This document shows positions 56,309 to 64,000 of a stretch of 64,000 nt of DNA, piece by piece. The stretch lies in NCBI RefSeq assembly GCF_003351105.1, contig NZ_NKRG01000007.1:1-64000 (forward strand), in the 5' to 3' direction. Both the position numbers and the translations under genes were made by a program. How positions within the stretch are numbered: position 1 is the stretch's first letter; the number at the start of each line of letters is the position of its first letter. The notes below the pieces were generated by a model, which was not told where the DNA came from, did not search any database, and saw only the letters and a program-made list of their open reading frames with translations. The DNA is from Thermosipho africanus Ob7. GTDB lineage: Bacteria > Thermotogota > Thermotogae > Thermotogales > Fervidobacteriaceae.

Positions 56309-57619
56309 CTATTTTTTAGGTACTATGTAACCAACATATCTATTTTTGCCGTAGAAGTATTTTTTAGCTACTCTCTGTATATCTTCACTTGTTAATTGAT
56401 TTAATTTTTCGAGTTTTTGTTTGTATAGCTCAGGATTATCAAATCTTAGTTTACCAAGAACAATTTCAGAAGAGAATTCTTTTAAATCTTTTTGTGCAAA
56501 TATAAGTGATTTAATCATTTGTTTTTTTACCTTTTTCAATTCTTCTTCGCTAATTCCTTCATTAATAATCCTTTCAAGCTCTTTATCTATTCCATCTTTT
56601 ATTGCATCTAAATCTTCTTCTTTATAACCGAATGCATATATTACTGCCATTCCAGGTATTCTTAGATCATAAATAAAACCACCAGTACCAAGGATGAGTT
56701 GCTTATTAAAGTAAAGTTCTTTATTTACTCTTGAATTTTTACTATTTAGCCATATATCTAAAAGTGCTTCAATTGCAGGAATATCTTCGTGATCTGCCTT
56801 TGGAATAGTGTAAAGTTCCATTAATAAGGAAAGTCTTGTCATTCTTGGTAGTTTAAGTATAGTCTCGCCTTCAATTTTTGGTTCGACATATTCAGGTCTT
56901 TTAACTTGCTCTGGGGAATATTCTCCAAAGTATTTTTCAACAAGTTTGATTGCTTCTTCTGGGTTTACATCGCCACTAATTGAAAGTATGGCATTGTTTG
57001 GTGCATAGAACATTTCATAGAAATTTCTTACATCCACGTGTGTAATTCTTTTAAGATCTTCCATGAAGCCTATAACAAAGTGACCTAATGGAGTTCCTTT
57101 AAAAGCATTTGCTTGTAATTCTTCCCAACCTGATTGAATGTAATTGTTTTCTATTCTCATTCTTCTTTCTTGTTTTACAACTTCTTTTTCTCTATAAAAA
57201 TCATCTGGATCGATTTTTAAATTCCTCATTCTATCAGCTTCTATTGCAAGAGCAAGTTCGAGCTTTGCAGAGGGTACTAATTCATAATAAACGGTATAGT
57301 CATAGGAAGTAGCAGCATTATTAGAACCACCAACTGAAGTTATTAAATCATCAATTCCACCTTTTGGTAAAGCATTTGTTCCATTGAACATAGTATGTTC
57401 TAGTAAATGTGCTATACCAGTTTTTCCTTCTTCTTCATCGATTGAACCAACTTTATACCATATCTCTACTTTTACAAGTGGAACACTGTGATCTTCAAAA
57501 ATAAAAACTTTTAAACCATTGTTAAGAGTGTACTCGACAAAATTAACATTTGGAATTTCTACTGCGAACAAAAATAAAGCAAAAATATATAGCATCAATA
57601 ACAACAACAGTCTTTTCAA
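56309..57619 (-). CDS. exported M16 peptidase family protein, catalytic subunit
   Basis: The 436-residue zinc peptidase has a signal peptide (about 1-19) and the inverted zinc motif HLLEHTMF (about 69-76), with the distal glutamate about 76 residues later in EKEVVKQER. Its C-terminal domain lacks the Arg-Tyr pair that the downstream partner has. The two would form one heterodimeric chamber for degrading or processing peptides in the envelope. The TTG start at 57619 follows GGAGGGG. Confidence 0.88.
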   Translation of the reverse strand: MKRLLLLLMLYIFALFLFAVEIPNVNFVEYTLNNGLKVFIFEDHSVPLVKVEIWYKVGSIDEEEGKTGIAHLLEHTMFNGTNALPKGGIDDLITSVGGSNNAATSYDYTVYYELVPSAKLELALAIEADRMRNLKIDPDDFYREKEVVKQERRMRIENNYIQSGWEELQANAFKGTPLGHFVIGFMEDLKRITHVDVRNFYEMFYAPNNAILSISGDVNPEEAIKLVEKYFGEYSPEQVKRPEYVEPKIEGETILKLPRMTRLSLLMELYTIPKADHEDIPAIEALLDIWLNSKNSRVNKELYFNKQLILGTGGFIYDLRIPGMAVIYAFGYKEEDLDAIKDGIDKELERIINEGISEEELKKVKKQMIKSLIFAQKDLKEFSSEIVLGKLRFDNPELYKQKLEKLNQLTSEDIQRVAKKYFYGKNRYVGYIVPKK

Positions 57620-57678
57620 CTTAATCCCCTCCTTAAGTTAAAGTTTGAAAAAGTGAAAAAAATCCTATATCAAACCTA

Positions 57679-57706
57679 ATTATATCAAAATTTAAATTAT
57701 TTGCAA
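57679..57706 (-). promoter_or_regulatory. promoter of the M16 peptidase pair
   Basis: On the minus strand TTGCAA (57706-57701) and TATAAT (57684-57679) are 16 bp apart, with the extended -10 TGATATAAT. The leader to the TTG start at 57619 is about 50 nt. Confidence 0.65.
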
Positions 57707-57814
57707 TATTTATAATTTAAAAATTAATAAATGTAAATAAAAATAAATCTTTATTTAAATATTTTTCATCTAATTTTTCTAAGAAAATTATTGATAAAAG
57801 ACAAAAGATGGCCT

Positions 57815-57850
57815 AAATAAAAAATGGCCCTTGCATTAAGCAAGAGCCAT
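57815..57850 (-). terminator. terminator of the mreB/flagellar rod operon
   Basis: On the minus strand ATGGCTCTTGC (57850-57840) pairs with GCAAGGGCCAT (57834-57824), with one G-U pair and loop TTAAT, followed by a T-run. It lies 31 bp after the flgG stop. Confidence 0.85.
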
Positions 57851-57880
57851 ACTTTATATTTTCTATATTTTATTTTTTAA

Positions 57881-58666
57881 TTACCTTTTCATACTCGATG
57901 CAGTTCTCAACATTTCATCTGCAGTTTGGATTGTTCTTGAATTTAATTCATAAGCTCTCATAGCACTGATCATATCAACCATTTCTTTAACTATATCTAC
58001 ATTTGATTTTTCTACATAGCCTTGCAATATAGAACCAAAACCATCTTGTCCTGCGGTGCCTTCAACTGGAGTACCACTTGCTGGAGTTTCTAAGAAAAGG
58101 TTATCTCCAATTGCTTTTAAGCCAGAAGGATTGATAAATCTTACCAATGTAATTGTTCCAAGATTTTGTAGGGTTCCATCTTGAAGCTCAGCGGTAACTA
58201 TACCATCTGGAGATATACTCAGTGATACAGCATTTTGTGGTACAACTATGTTTGGTGATAATAAATTTCCATTGCTGGTAATTATCCTACCATTGCCATC
58301 AATTTTAAATTGTCCGTCTCTTGTATATGCTATTCTACCATCTTGAAGTTGGATTTGGAAAAAGCCATCACCGGAAATGGCTAGATCAAGAGAATTTCCC
58401 GTTCTTTCTAAATTTCCTTGAGTAAAAATTCTTGTGGTTGCTGATAATTTTGTTCCGTGACCTACATATAAACCTGTTGGATGCAAAGAATTTTGTGCGG
58501 TTGCAGCACCAGCATTTTTTGAATAATCATAAAGAAGGTCTTGAAATTCTGATTTAACTTTTTTATACCCAGCGGTATCTACGTTTGCAATATTATTTGA
58601 AAGCGTGTCTAGTTTAAATTGTTGTGCCCACATTCCTGTTGCAGCTGTATAAAGTCCATTAATCAT
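57881..58666 (-). CDS. flgG: flagellar distal rod protein FlgG
   Basis: The 261-residue protein has the rod-family N-terminus (MINGLYTAATGM, LDTLSNNIANVDTAGYKK), a central domain with DLAISGDGFFQI, and the C-terminal coiled coil VEKSNVDIVKEMVDMI and AYELNSRTIQTADEML. FlgG forms the distal rod of the flagellum outside the inner membrane. It follows the FlgF-type gene by 12 bp with an AGGAGGTG ribosome site. Confidence 0.95.
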   Translation of the reverse strand: MINGLYTAATGMWAQQFKLDTLSNNIANVDTAGYKKVKSEFQDLLYDYSKNAGAATAQNSLHPTGLYVGHGTKLSATTRIFTQGNLERTGNSLDLAISGDGFFQIQLQDGRIAYTRDGQFKIDGNGRIITSNGNLLSPNIVVPQNAVSLSISPDGIVTAELQDGTLQNLGTITLVRFINPSGLKAIGDNLFLETPASGTPVEGTAGQDGFGSILQGYVEKSNVDIVKEMVDMISAMRAYELNSRTIQTADEMLRTASSMKR

Positions 58667-58678
58667 TTACTACACCTC

Positions 58679-59386
58679 CTACTTTAAATTACCCGCAGAA
58701 TTAATAGATTTGTTAAGCAATTCATCATGTACAGTTACAGCTTTTGATAAAACTTCGTAATGTCTATTTGCTTCTATCATTTTTACCATTTCCTTTACAA
58801 TGTTCACATTTGATTTTTCTACATATCCTTGTAAAATCCTAAAATTTTCTTTTTCAATTTCTTGACCTTTGTAGAAGGTGTAACCAATCTTTCTTGGATT
58901 ATCAAGATCTACAACTTTGATATTATTAATAAGATCTGATTTATCTAATACTTTAATTCTTTGATCATTTTTATCTAATACGTAATACCCTTCACTTGTA
59001 ACTAAGAAACCGTCGCTGCTAATTTTAAAATTTCCTGCTCTTGTATATAGTTTTTCTCCGTTTTTTTCTACTACAAAGAATCCAGAACCATCAATTGCAA
59101 AATCTAACATATTTTCAGTATGTTCAATATTTCCCTGACTGAAATCAGTTTTTACTTCATCTAAAATAACTGCTTGCTCGAACTTCCCAATATTCTTAAT
59201 TTCGACATTTTTTTCTTGAGGCATTGGTTTAAAAGAGTGTAATCTTTTTTCAAGATATGTCTTAAATGCCAAATTATCAGCTTTATAGCCAATAGTTTCT
59301 GCATTAGATATATTATTTGAAAGCGTATCAAGTTTTGTAATATCAGCCAACATTCCCATAGAAGCAAGGTAAACGCCTTTGTACAT
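58679..59386 (-). CDS. flgF: flagellar hook-basal body protein, FlgF/FlhO type
   Basis: The 235-residue rod protein has the conserved N-terminus (MYKGVYLASMGM, LDTLSNNISNAETIGYKA), the DFAIDGSGFFVV strand and the C-terminal YVEKSNVNIVKEMVKMIEANRHYE. Shorter than FlgG and encoded just upstream of it, it matches the proximal rod protein FlgF, also called FlhO in Gram-positives. Ribosome site GAGGTG. Confidence 0.88.
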   Translation of the reverse strand: MYKGVYLASMGMLADITKLDTLSNNISNAETIGYKADNLAFKTYLEKRLHSFKPMPQEKNVEIKNIGKFEQAVILDEVKTDFSQGNIEHTENMLDFAIDGSGFFVVEKNGEKLYTRAGNFKISSDGFLVTSEGYYVLDKNDQRIKVLDKSDLINNIKVVDLDNPRKIGYTFYKGQEIEKENFRILQGYVEKSNVNIVKEMVKMIEANRHYEVLSKAVTVHDELLNKSINSAGNLK

Positions 59387-59405
59387 TTTTAATCACCTCA
59401 AATTT

Positions 59406-60413
59406 TTATTCGTAGGTTTCAGCTACTTCATTTAATAATTCTTCATCATCTAATAAAATTCCTGTACCTCTTGCAACACAAGTTAATGGATCTTCGGCTA
59501 CCTTGCAGGGAACGCCTATTTCATCGTAAATTGCCTTATCTATTCCTCTTAATAATGCACCACCTCCGGTAATTACAATTCCTTTTTCCATAATATCTGC
59601 AGAAAGTTCTGGTGGAGTCTTTTCAAGAACTACCTTAATCCTTGAAATAAGGCTTTCAATAATTGGTTTTAGCATGCCGTAAACTTGCGATGAATTTAAT
59701 TTATCTGTTCGTGGAAGGCCGGTTACTGCGTCACGGCCCTTTACTTCCATTTCAAAATCTTCTATATCCGGGTGTGCTTTTCCGATTCTTTTTTTAATTT
59801 CTTCTGCTGTTGAATCACCAATTATTAAACCAAGAAGTTTTCTTACACTTTTTACTATTGCATCATCCATTGCATCACCTGCAAGCTTTACAGAATCTCC
59901 TACCACGACTCCTCCAAGACTTATAACTGCGATATCTGTAGTTCCACCTCCGATATCGATAATTATATTTCCTTCAGGTTTTGTAACATCAATGCCTGCA
60001 CCTATTGCAGCTGCAAGCGGTTCAGAAACAACAAAAACTTTTTTTGCGCCTGCGCTTGATGCAGCGTCAAAAACAGCCCTTTTTTCAACGGTAGTTGTCT
60101 TTGCAGGAATACCTATAACCATATTTGGTTTAAACAAAAATCCTTTAGTTACCTTTTTTATAAATATTTTTAAGACCTCTGATATTATCGTATAATCTGC
60201 AATTACTCCGTCTTTCATAGGTCTTACAGCTGTAATTGTATCTTCTGGAGTTTTTCCTAGCATTTCTTTTGCTTCTTCACCAATTGCAATTATTTTTCCA
60301 TTTTTTTTAGAAATAGCTACGACAGATGGTTGATACAGGACAATTCCTTTTCCTTTCTGATAAACCAGAAAATTTGCTGTTCCAAGGTCTATTCCTAGAT
60401 CATTTTTTCCCAT
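59406..60413 (-). CDS. mreB: rod-shape determining protein MreB
   Basis: The 335-residue actin homologue shows GIDLGTANFLVYQKGKG (phosphate 1), IDIGGGTTDIAVISLGG (phosphate 2), the VVSEPLAAAIGAG connection and GIVITGGGALLRGID. It polymerises under the membrane and guides lateral cell-wall synthesis. It overlaps the EamA gene by 14 bp and is followed by the two flagellar rod genes. Confidence 0.96.
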   Translation of the reverse strand: MGKNDLGIDLGTANFLVYQKGKGIVLYQPSVVAISKKNGKIIAIGEEAKEMLGKTPEDTITAVRPMKDGVIADYTIISEVLKIFIKKVTKGFLFKPNMVIGIPAKTTTVEKRAVFDAASSAGAKKVFVVSEPLAAAIGAGIDVTKPEGNIIIDIGGGTTDIAVISLGGVVVGDSVKLAGDAMDDAIVKSVRKLLGLIIGDSTAEEIKKRIGKAHPDIEDFEMEVKGRDAVTGLPRTDKLNSSQVYGMLKPIIESLISRIKVVLEKTPPELSADIMEKGIVITGGGALLRGIDKAIYDEIGVPCKVAEDPLTCVARGTGILLDDEELLNEVAETYE

Positions 60414-61269
60414 GATTTACTCCCCTTTCTTCAAATTTTTCAAATATTAAAAGTCCTATAATCACTAATATTATACCCGAAATAAGTAATATTGATGGAA
60501 GCTTTTTGAATATTAAGCTTTCAAACACTGCTGTTACAACTGGAATTATATATACAGCATTTGTGGTGGTTCTATCTCCAAGTGTTTCAATTGCTTTATT
60601 CCAAAGAAGATATCCAATTGCAGAACATAAAATTCCCAGATAAAGTAGCGAAAAAATAATATTAATATTTAAATTAAAATTAGTTTCAAAGAAAATAGTT
60701 TCAATAAAAGTAAAAGGAATTAATGTTATTACACCCCAAAAAGTAATTTCAAATATAGCATTAATTGATGAGTGATCATCAAGCTTAATAATATGATGTG
60801 TGTATAAAACCCATGATATTGCAGCAAAAAAGGCAAGTAAATCACCAATAGGGTTTAATTTTAAAATAATTCTTCCATTTAAAATCACAAGCCCCACACC
60901 AAAAAGTGCAATTAGAGAACCAACATATTGTAGAGAATGAGTTTTTCTTTTATGAGCAATTTGTGTAAACAAAACGTACCAAATTGGAGCTGTTGAAACT
61001 ATTAAAGCAGCATTTGTTGGAGTAGTAAATTTAAGCGCAAAATTTTCTGAGACAAAATAGATTGTAATTCCCCAAAATCCAGCAAGAACTTTGTGAATAT
61101 TAAACAAGTTAATTTTTCTATTTTTTGGAATGACAAGTAGTGTCAAAAGAGCTATAGAAAATCTAATAAAAGCAGCAAGTAAAGGTGAAATATTTTGAAC
61201 TATAATACTTGTTGCAATAAATGAAAGTCCCCAAACTATTATTACTAAAATAAGTGAAATATATTGCAT
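60400..61269 (-). CDS. EamA/DMT family transporter
   Basis: The 289-residue carrier has ten hydrophobic helices in two five-helix EamA repeats (about 3-130 and 140-275), with typical GTIxW-like and PVxxxxxxxxxLGE-like positions: PTNAALIVSTAPIWYVLF and LGDRTTTNAVYIIPVVTAVFESL. DMT carriers export amino acids, nucleosides or other metabolites; the substrate is not readable. The start shares a TGATG overlap with the upstream SLOG gene. Confidence 0.85.
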   Translation of the reverse strand: MQYISLILVIIVWGLSFIATSIIVQNISPLLAAFIRFSIALLTLLVIPKNRKINLFNIHKVLAGFWGITIYFVSENFALKFTTPTNAALIVSTAPIWYVLFTQIAHKRKTHSLQYVGSLIALFGVGLVILNGRIILKLNPIGDLLAFFAAISWVLYTHHIIKLDDHSSINAIFEITFWGVITLIPFTFIETIFFETNFNLNINIIFSLLYLGILCSAIGYLLWNKAIETLGDRTTTNAVYIIPVVTAVFESLIFKKLPSILLISGIILVIIGLLIFEKFEERGVNHGKK

Positions 61270-61778
61270 CAGCTACCTCCTAAGATTTTTTCAAGAATTT
61301 TTAAAATTTTATCTATACTATCTGCTATGTATATCTCTGAATGTTTCCTATTATCAAGATATTTTCCATCAATTAAAACATTTTGTATTCTATCAGTCCA
61401 ACCACCTGTACCTTTGAATAAAATTAGGGGTTTTTTGTATGCGTATGCTCCAAATATCTCAATTGCTGTGCCACATTCTCCTGCAATTGAAATAACAGCA
61501 TCTGCATTTCTTAATATGATAAATGATCTTGTAGAAAAATCAAGACCTGTTGAAAATTCTATAGTGTTAAATTCATTTCCTTTTTCATCATATGGCAAGA
61601 TACCGATAGAAGTTCCTAAATTGTTTTTAACACCTTTTGAAACAGCTTCCATTACTCCATCTCTTCCACCTGTAATTACTATATAATTTTTTGACAGCTC
61701 TTCGCCAAGTTTTACACATAATTTTTCAAGATTTTCATCTATTTTTCCTGAAGAGCCTATTACTGCTACTTTTTTCAT
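61269..61778 (-). CDS. SLOG/LOG-like nucleotide-binding protein (TIGR00725 type)
   Basis: The 169-residue Rossmann-like protein has VAVIGSSGKIDE at the N-terminus, TGGRDGVMEAVSKG (about 48-61), STRSFIILRNADAVIS and GECGTAIEIFGAY, the PGGxGT-like loop of the LOG/TIGR00725 group. Such proteins bind nucleotides or nucleotide-like signals; some relatives cleave cytokinin phosphates. The ATG at 61778 follows AGGAGTG. The longer in-frame start at 61832 has no ribosome site. It is the first gene of the operon leading to mreB. Confidence 0.8.
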   Translation of the reverse strand: MKKVAVIGSSGKIDENLEKLCVKLGEELSKNYIVITGGRDGVMEAVSKGVKNNLGTSIGILPYDEKGNEFNTIEFSTGLDFSTRSFIILRNADAVISIAGECGTAIEIFGAYAYKKPLILFKGTGGWTDRIQNVLIDGKYLDNRKHSEIYIADSIDKILKILEKILGGS

Positions 61779-61817
61779 TTTTTCACTCCTATATAATTTT
61801 TTGAACAATAATATTAT

Positions 61818-61837
61818 ATCATTTAATATCAAATGAT
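61818..61837. repeat. 20-bp palindrome upstream of the SLOG-EamA-mreB operon
   Basis: ATCATTTAATATCAAATGAT (61818-61837) is a palindrome with a single mismatched pair. It abuts an extended -10 (TGATATAAT on the minus strand, ending at 61813). It could be an operator for the minus-strand operon; no regulator is assigned. Confidence 0.4.
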
Positions 61838-61908
61838 TTTTTTAAAAAATTCACTTTATCAATTATTTTTTAAAGAATATTCAGTTTCATTTTTTAAAAT
61901 AAAATTGT

Positions 61909-61940
61909 TATAATAATGTTACCGTTAACGTTACCGTAGC
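61909..61940 (+). promoter_or_regulatory. promoter -10 box with operator-like repeats before the GPH transporter gene
   Basis: TATAAT (61909-61914) is followed by GTTACCGT (61918-61925), TAAC and a second GTTACCGT (61930-61937). The overlapped centre CGTTAACG (61923-61930) is a perfect palindrome, and the CG-centred TAACGTTA (61926-61933) resembles LacI-family operator cores. It differs in sequence from the 14631 site, so another regulator is implied. The -35 box is poor (TTTCAT, 61885-61890). Confidence 0.55.
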
Positions 61941-61963
61941 AATATTATGAAGGAGGGATAGTT

Positions 61964-63311
61964 TTGGTAGAGAAGTTACCTTTTTGGAAAAAAAATTATT
62001 TATGCCTTGGGACAGCTTGGGTGGTCATTGACAAGCTTTGCAATTGCAAATGTTCTTGTTTATTTTTATATGCCACCGGAGGGTGTTAACTTTCCAGAAT
62101 TTATTAAAAGGGGACCGGTTTTTTTAGGTCTAACTATTGTAGGTCTTGCGCTAGGTGTATCTAGATTGTTTGATGCGGTAACTGATCCTTTGGTTGCAAC
62201 TTTGTCTGATAGAAACAGGATGAAACTAGGAAGAAGAAGAGGTTTTTTAGCAATTAGCGTTCTTCCTTTTGCAATATTTTCATTCTTGCCTTTTTTTCCA
62301 CCTTCAAGTGACCATACAATTAACACTATTTGGTTGTTTTTGACCGTTATTCTTTTTTACTGGTTTATGACAATGTATGTTACGCCTTATTTTGCATGGA
62401 TGAGTGAACTTGGTCATACACCAGATGAGAGGCTTCTATTGAGCACTTTAATATCAATAACTTGGGCAATTGGTTATGTTTTAGGAACACAGATATACCT
62501 TTTCCAAACAATTTTGGAAAATAAAGGATTGACTCCATTAAAAGCTTTTCAAACGATAACCTTAATATACGGATTAGTTGGTTTTGTATTTATGCTTTTG
62601 CCGGTAATTTTCATTGATGAGAATAAATATTGTGAAAAGCATACAGTTAAAGAGAAGGGTTTAGAATCAATTATAAACGCTTTTAAAGAAAGAAATTTTA
62701 GATTATTTGTTCTCCAAGATTTCATATATTGGTTTGGTCTTACAGGGATTAGTCTTGGACTTGTTTACTATATAACTGTTTTACTTAAATTACCAAAAGA
62801 GCATGCATCACAAGTTCAGTTGTTAATGTTTTTACTTTCATTTATTTTTTATATCCCTGTTAACTTTTTGGCAAAAAAGTTTGGAAAGAAAAATTTGTTA
62901 ATAATAGGATTTATAGTCTTTTCATTGGATTTTGCGGTTGCAGCAATGCTTGGAAAATTAAGTTTTTCTCCGATTATGCAAAGTTATATAATTGCAGTAC
63001 TTTCTTCAGTACCACTTGCTATTTTTGGAATATTACCAAATGCAGTTATTGCAGATATTGCAGAAGCACATGGAAAAGAAACGGGGAATTACAAAGCAGC
63101 AGTATTTTTTGGTGCAAGAACATTTATGCAGAAGATGGGACAAACATTTGCTGGACTAATTTATCCTTCATTATTTATCCTAAACAGTGAAACAATTGGA
63201 GAATTTGGGTTAAGAATTAGTGCAATATTTTCTTTAATATTGATGGTTTTGGGAACAATAATTTTAGTTTTCTTTAATGAAAAAAAGATACTTGAGATAT
63301 TAAAAAAATGA
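61964..63311 (+). CDS. GPH-family sugar:cation symporter (MFS), frameshift in A8 near the start
   Basis: From the TTG at 62007 the frame reads a 434-residue glycoside-pentoside-hexuronide carrier (about twelve helices, GLALGVSRLFDAVTDPLVATLSDR near the start). Family members begin about 14 residues earlier with a PFWKK segment. That segment is encoded at 61964-61993 in another frame, behind AAGGAGGGATAG at 61949-61960, and the two frames meet at eight A residues (61988-61995). With seven As the reading frame would be continuous. Options are a sequencing error, slippage during transcription, a recent mutation, or a true start at 62007. The operator-like repeats upstream suggest sugar-regulated import. 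Confidence 0.75.
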
Positions 63312-63342
63312 AGGTGCTTGAAAGCACCTTCATTTATTTTCT
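63302..63342. terminator. bidirectional terminator between the GPH carrier and ileS
   Basis: TGAAGGTGCT (63309-63318), loop TGAA, AGCACCTTCA (63323-63332). T-rich runs follow on the plus strand (63333-63340) and on the minus strand (after 63309), and the stop codon TGA of the GPH gene is in the stem. It also terminates ileS from the other side. Confidence 0.85.
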
Positions 63343-64000
63343 TAAACCTTTTAAAACAGCAGCACATCTTGGGCATGTATTTGGATATTCTTCATCTTTT
63401 CCTGTTTCCTCACTATATTTCCAGCATCTTTGACATTTTTCGCCACTTGCCTTTTCTACACTTACATTTGCAAATTCACCTTTAACTTTTCCTTCTCCAA
63501 TTTCAACTTGAGAGACAATGAAAATTTCTTCAAGGTAATCTTTATACTTTACAAGAACGTTGTTAATTTGTTCATTTACACCATTTAAAGTTACTTTTGC
63601 ATCTAAAGAATGGCCTATTATATCATTTTTCCTTGCATTTTCTAAGGCTTTTAGTACGTCATCTCGTACCATGAATAGTATTTTAAATTCCTCCATTAAT
63701 TTTTCATCTACAAACTCTTTTCTTACTTGTGGCCAATACTCAAGATGTACTGTGTCAAATTCTTTGAGTGGGCTTAATTGATAAGCTTCTTCTGAAGTGA
63801 ATACAAGTACTGGAGCAAGCATTTTAATTAATGCATCTAAAATGTAGAACATGACAGTTTGTGCTGAACGTCTATATATCGAATCTTTTGTTTCAACGTA
63901 CAACCTATCTTTTAATATATCAAGATAAGTTGCACTTAATTCCACGGTGCAATATCTGTTTATAAGGCTATATACCTTTGAAAATTCGTATTTTTCATAA
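63334..64000 (-). CDS. ileS: isoleucine--tRNA ligase, C-terminal part (5' end outside window)
   Basis: The frame enters at the right edge and ends at 63334. About 220 residues of the C-terminal part are visible: the anticodon-binding helices with [18 protein letters not shown] and [10 protein letters not shown], then a zinc-binding end CQRCWKYS ... CPRCAAVL. This matches the bacterial IleS C-terminus that reads the isoleucine anticodon. The catalytic domain lies beyond the window. An ATG inside this stretch (at 63945) is not the start. Confidence 0.93.
   Translation of the reverse strand, partial: YEKYEFSKVYSLINRYCTVELSATYLDILKDRLYVETKDSIYRRSAQTVMFYILDALIKMLAPVLVFTSEEAYQLSPLKEFDTVHLEYWPQVRKEFVDEKLMEEFKILFMVRDDVLKALENARKNDIIGHSLDAKVTLNGVNEQINNVLVKYKDYLEEIFIVSQVEIGEGKVKGEFANVSVEKASGEKCQRCWKYSEETGKDEEYPNTCPRCAAVLKGLRK

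Noticed and set aside
63945-64000. ATG at 63945 as start of a short IleS-like protein
   Set aside because: The same frame continues without stop to the window edge with IleS-like sequence, so the gene is only cut by the window.

Overview
The window looks like a chromosomal segment of a low-GC (roughly one third G+C by eye), anaerobic, hyperthermophilic member of the Thermotogota, most likely Thermosipho or a close relative. The reasons are an electron-bifurcating HydC-HydB-HydA hydrogenase operon ending in rex, a GH5 enzyme that reads like Thermotoga Cel5A, a GH130 mannoside phosphorylase beside an oligopeptide-type sugar ABC transporter, flagellar genes mixed with mreB, GGAGGTG-type ribosome sites and frequent TTG/GTG starts. 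This assignment rests on family recognition only.

Layout. 1-300: intergenic with a forward hairpin terminator. 299-4499 (minus): a DUF2089 regulator, a bactofilin-like beta-helix protein, an MFS carrier and an ABC-2 exporter (ATPase, permease), read from a consensus promoter flanked by repeated TTCAAAATTT boxes. 4721-7661 (plus): tRNA-Thr(CGT), then obgE-nadD-dus. 7735-9847: polysaccharide deacetylase and aspartate-type aminotransferase. 9899-14489: ComB-like phosphatase, FecR-domain protein, metallo-beta-lactamase hydrolase, class A PBP and a stand-alone enolase-superfamily N-terminal domain. 14601-24583: a beta-mannan/glucan oligosaccharide locus (five ABC transporter genes, GH130, archaeal-type GH1, LacI regulator, secreted GH5) with a LacI-type operator at its promoter. 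Then ndk, and convergent to it an operon of a beta-barrel-like protein, a VWA/metallopeptidase protein and an orphan ABC-2 permease.

28032-28697 is a 666-bp gap with two decayed CRISPR-type repeats and, at its end, a strong promoter with a 32-bp near-palindrome. That promoter drives 28698-36635: a small 2Fe-2S protein, a sensory-type (HydS-like) hydrogenase, a SpoIIE-type phosphatase, HydC, HydB, HydA and Rex. The set couples H2/redox sensing, NADH and ferredoxin-linked H2 production, and NADH-responsive repression.

36704-51131 (minus) is a long, tightly packed run: SLT-barrel protein, fliF, fliG, a DnaQ-like exonuclease, PhoH-PIN, a 185-aa unknown protein with a YhaN/SbcC-like ATPase, pyrH, rbgA, cheX, an MTA/SAH nucleosidase-like gene, ddl, an alpha/beta hydrolase and a membrane-anchored Mur ligase. 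51186-54724 (plus): DUF177, rpmF, plsX, glmS. 54821-57619 (minus): a complementary inactive/active M16 peptidase pair. 57881-61778 (minus): a SLOG protein, an EamA carrier, mreB and two flagellar rod genes. 61909-63311 (plus): a GPH sugar carrier behind an operator-like repeat, with an apparent frameshift in an A8 run near its start. The window closes with the 3' end of ileS (minus).

Most interesting items: the stand-alone enolase N-domain beside a PBP, the membrane-hairpin YhaN-like ATPase with a possibly degenerate phosphoesterase partner, the A8 frameshift, the archaeal-type GH1, the decayed CRISPR repeats, the HydS/phosphatase module with its large operator, and terminator-like hairpins inside nadD and rex.
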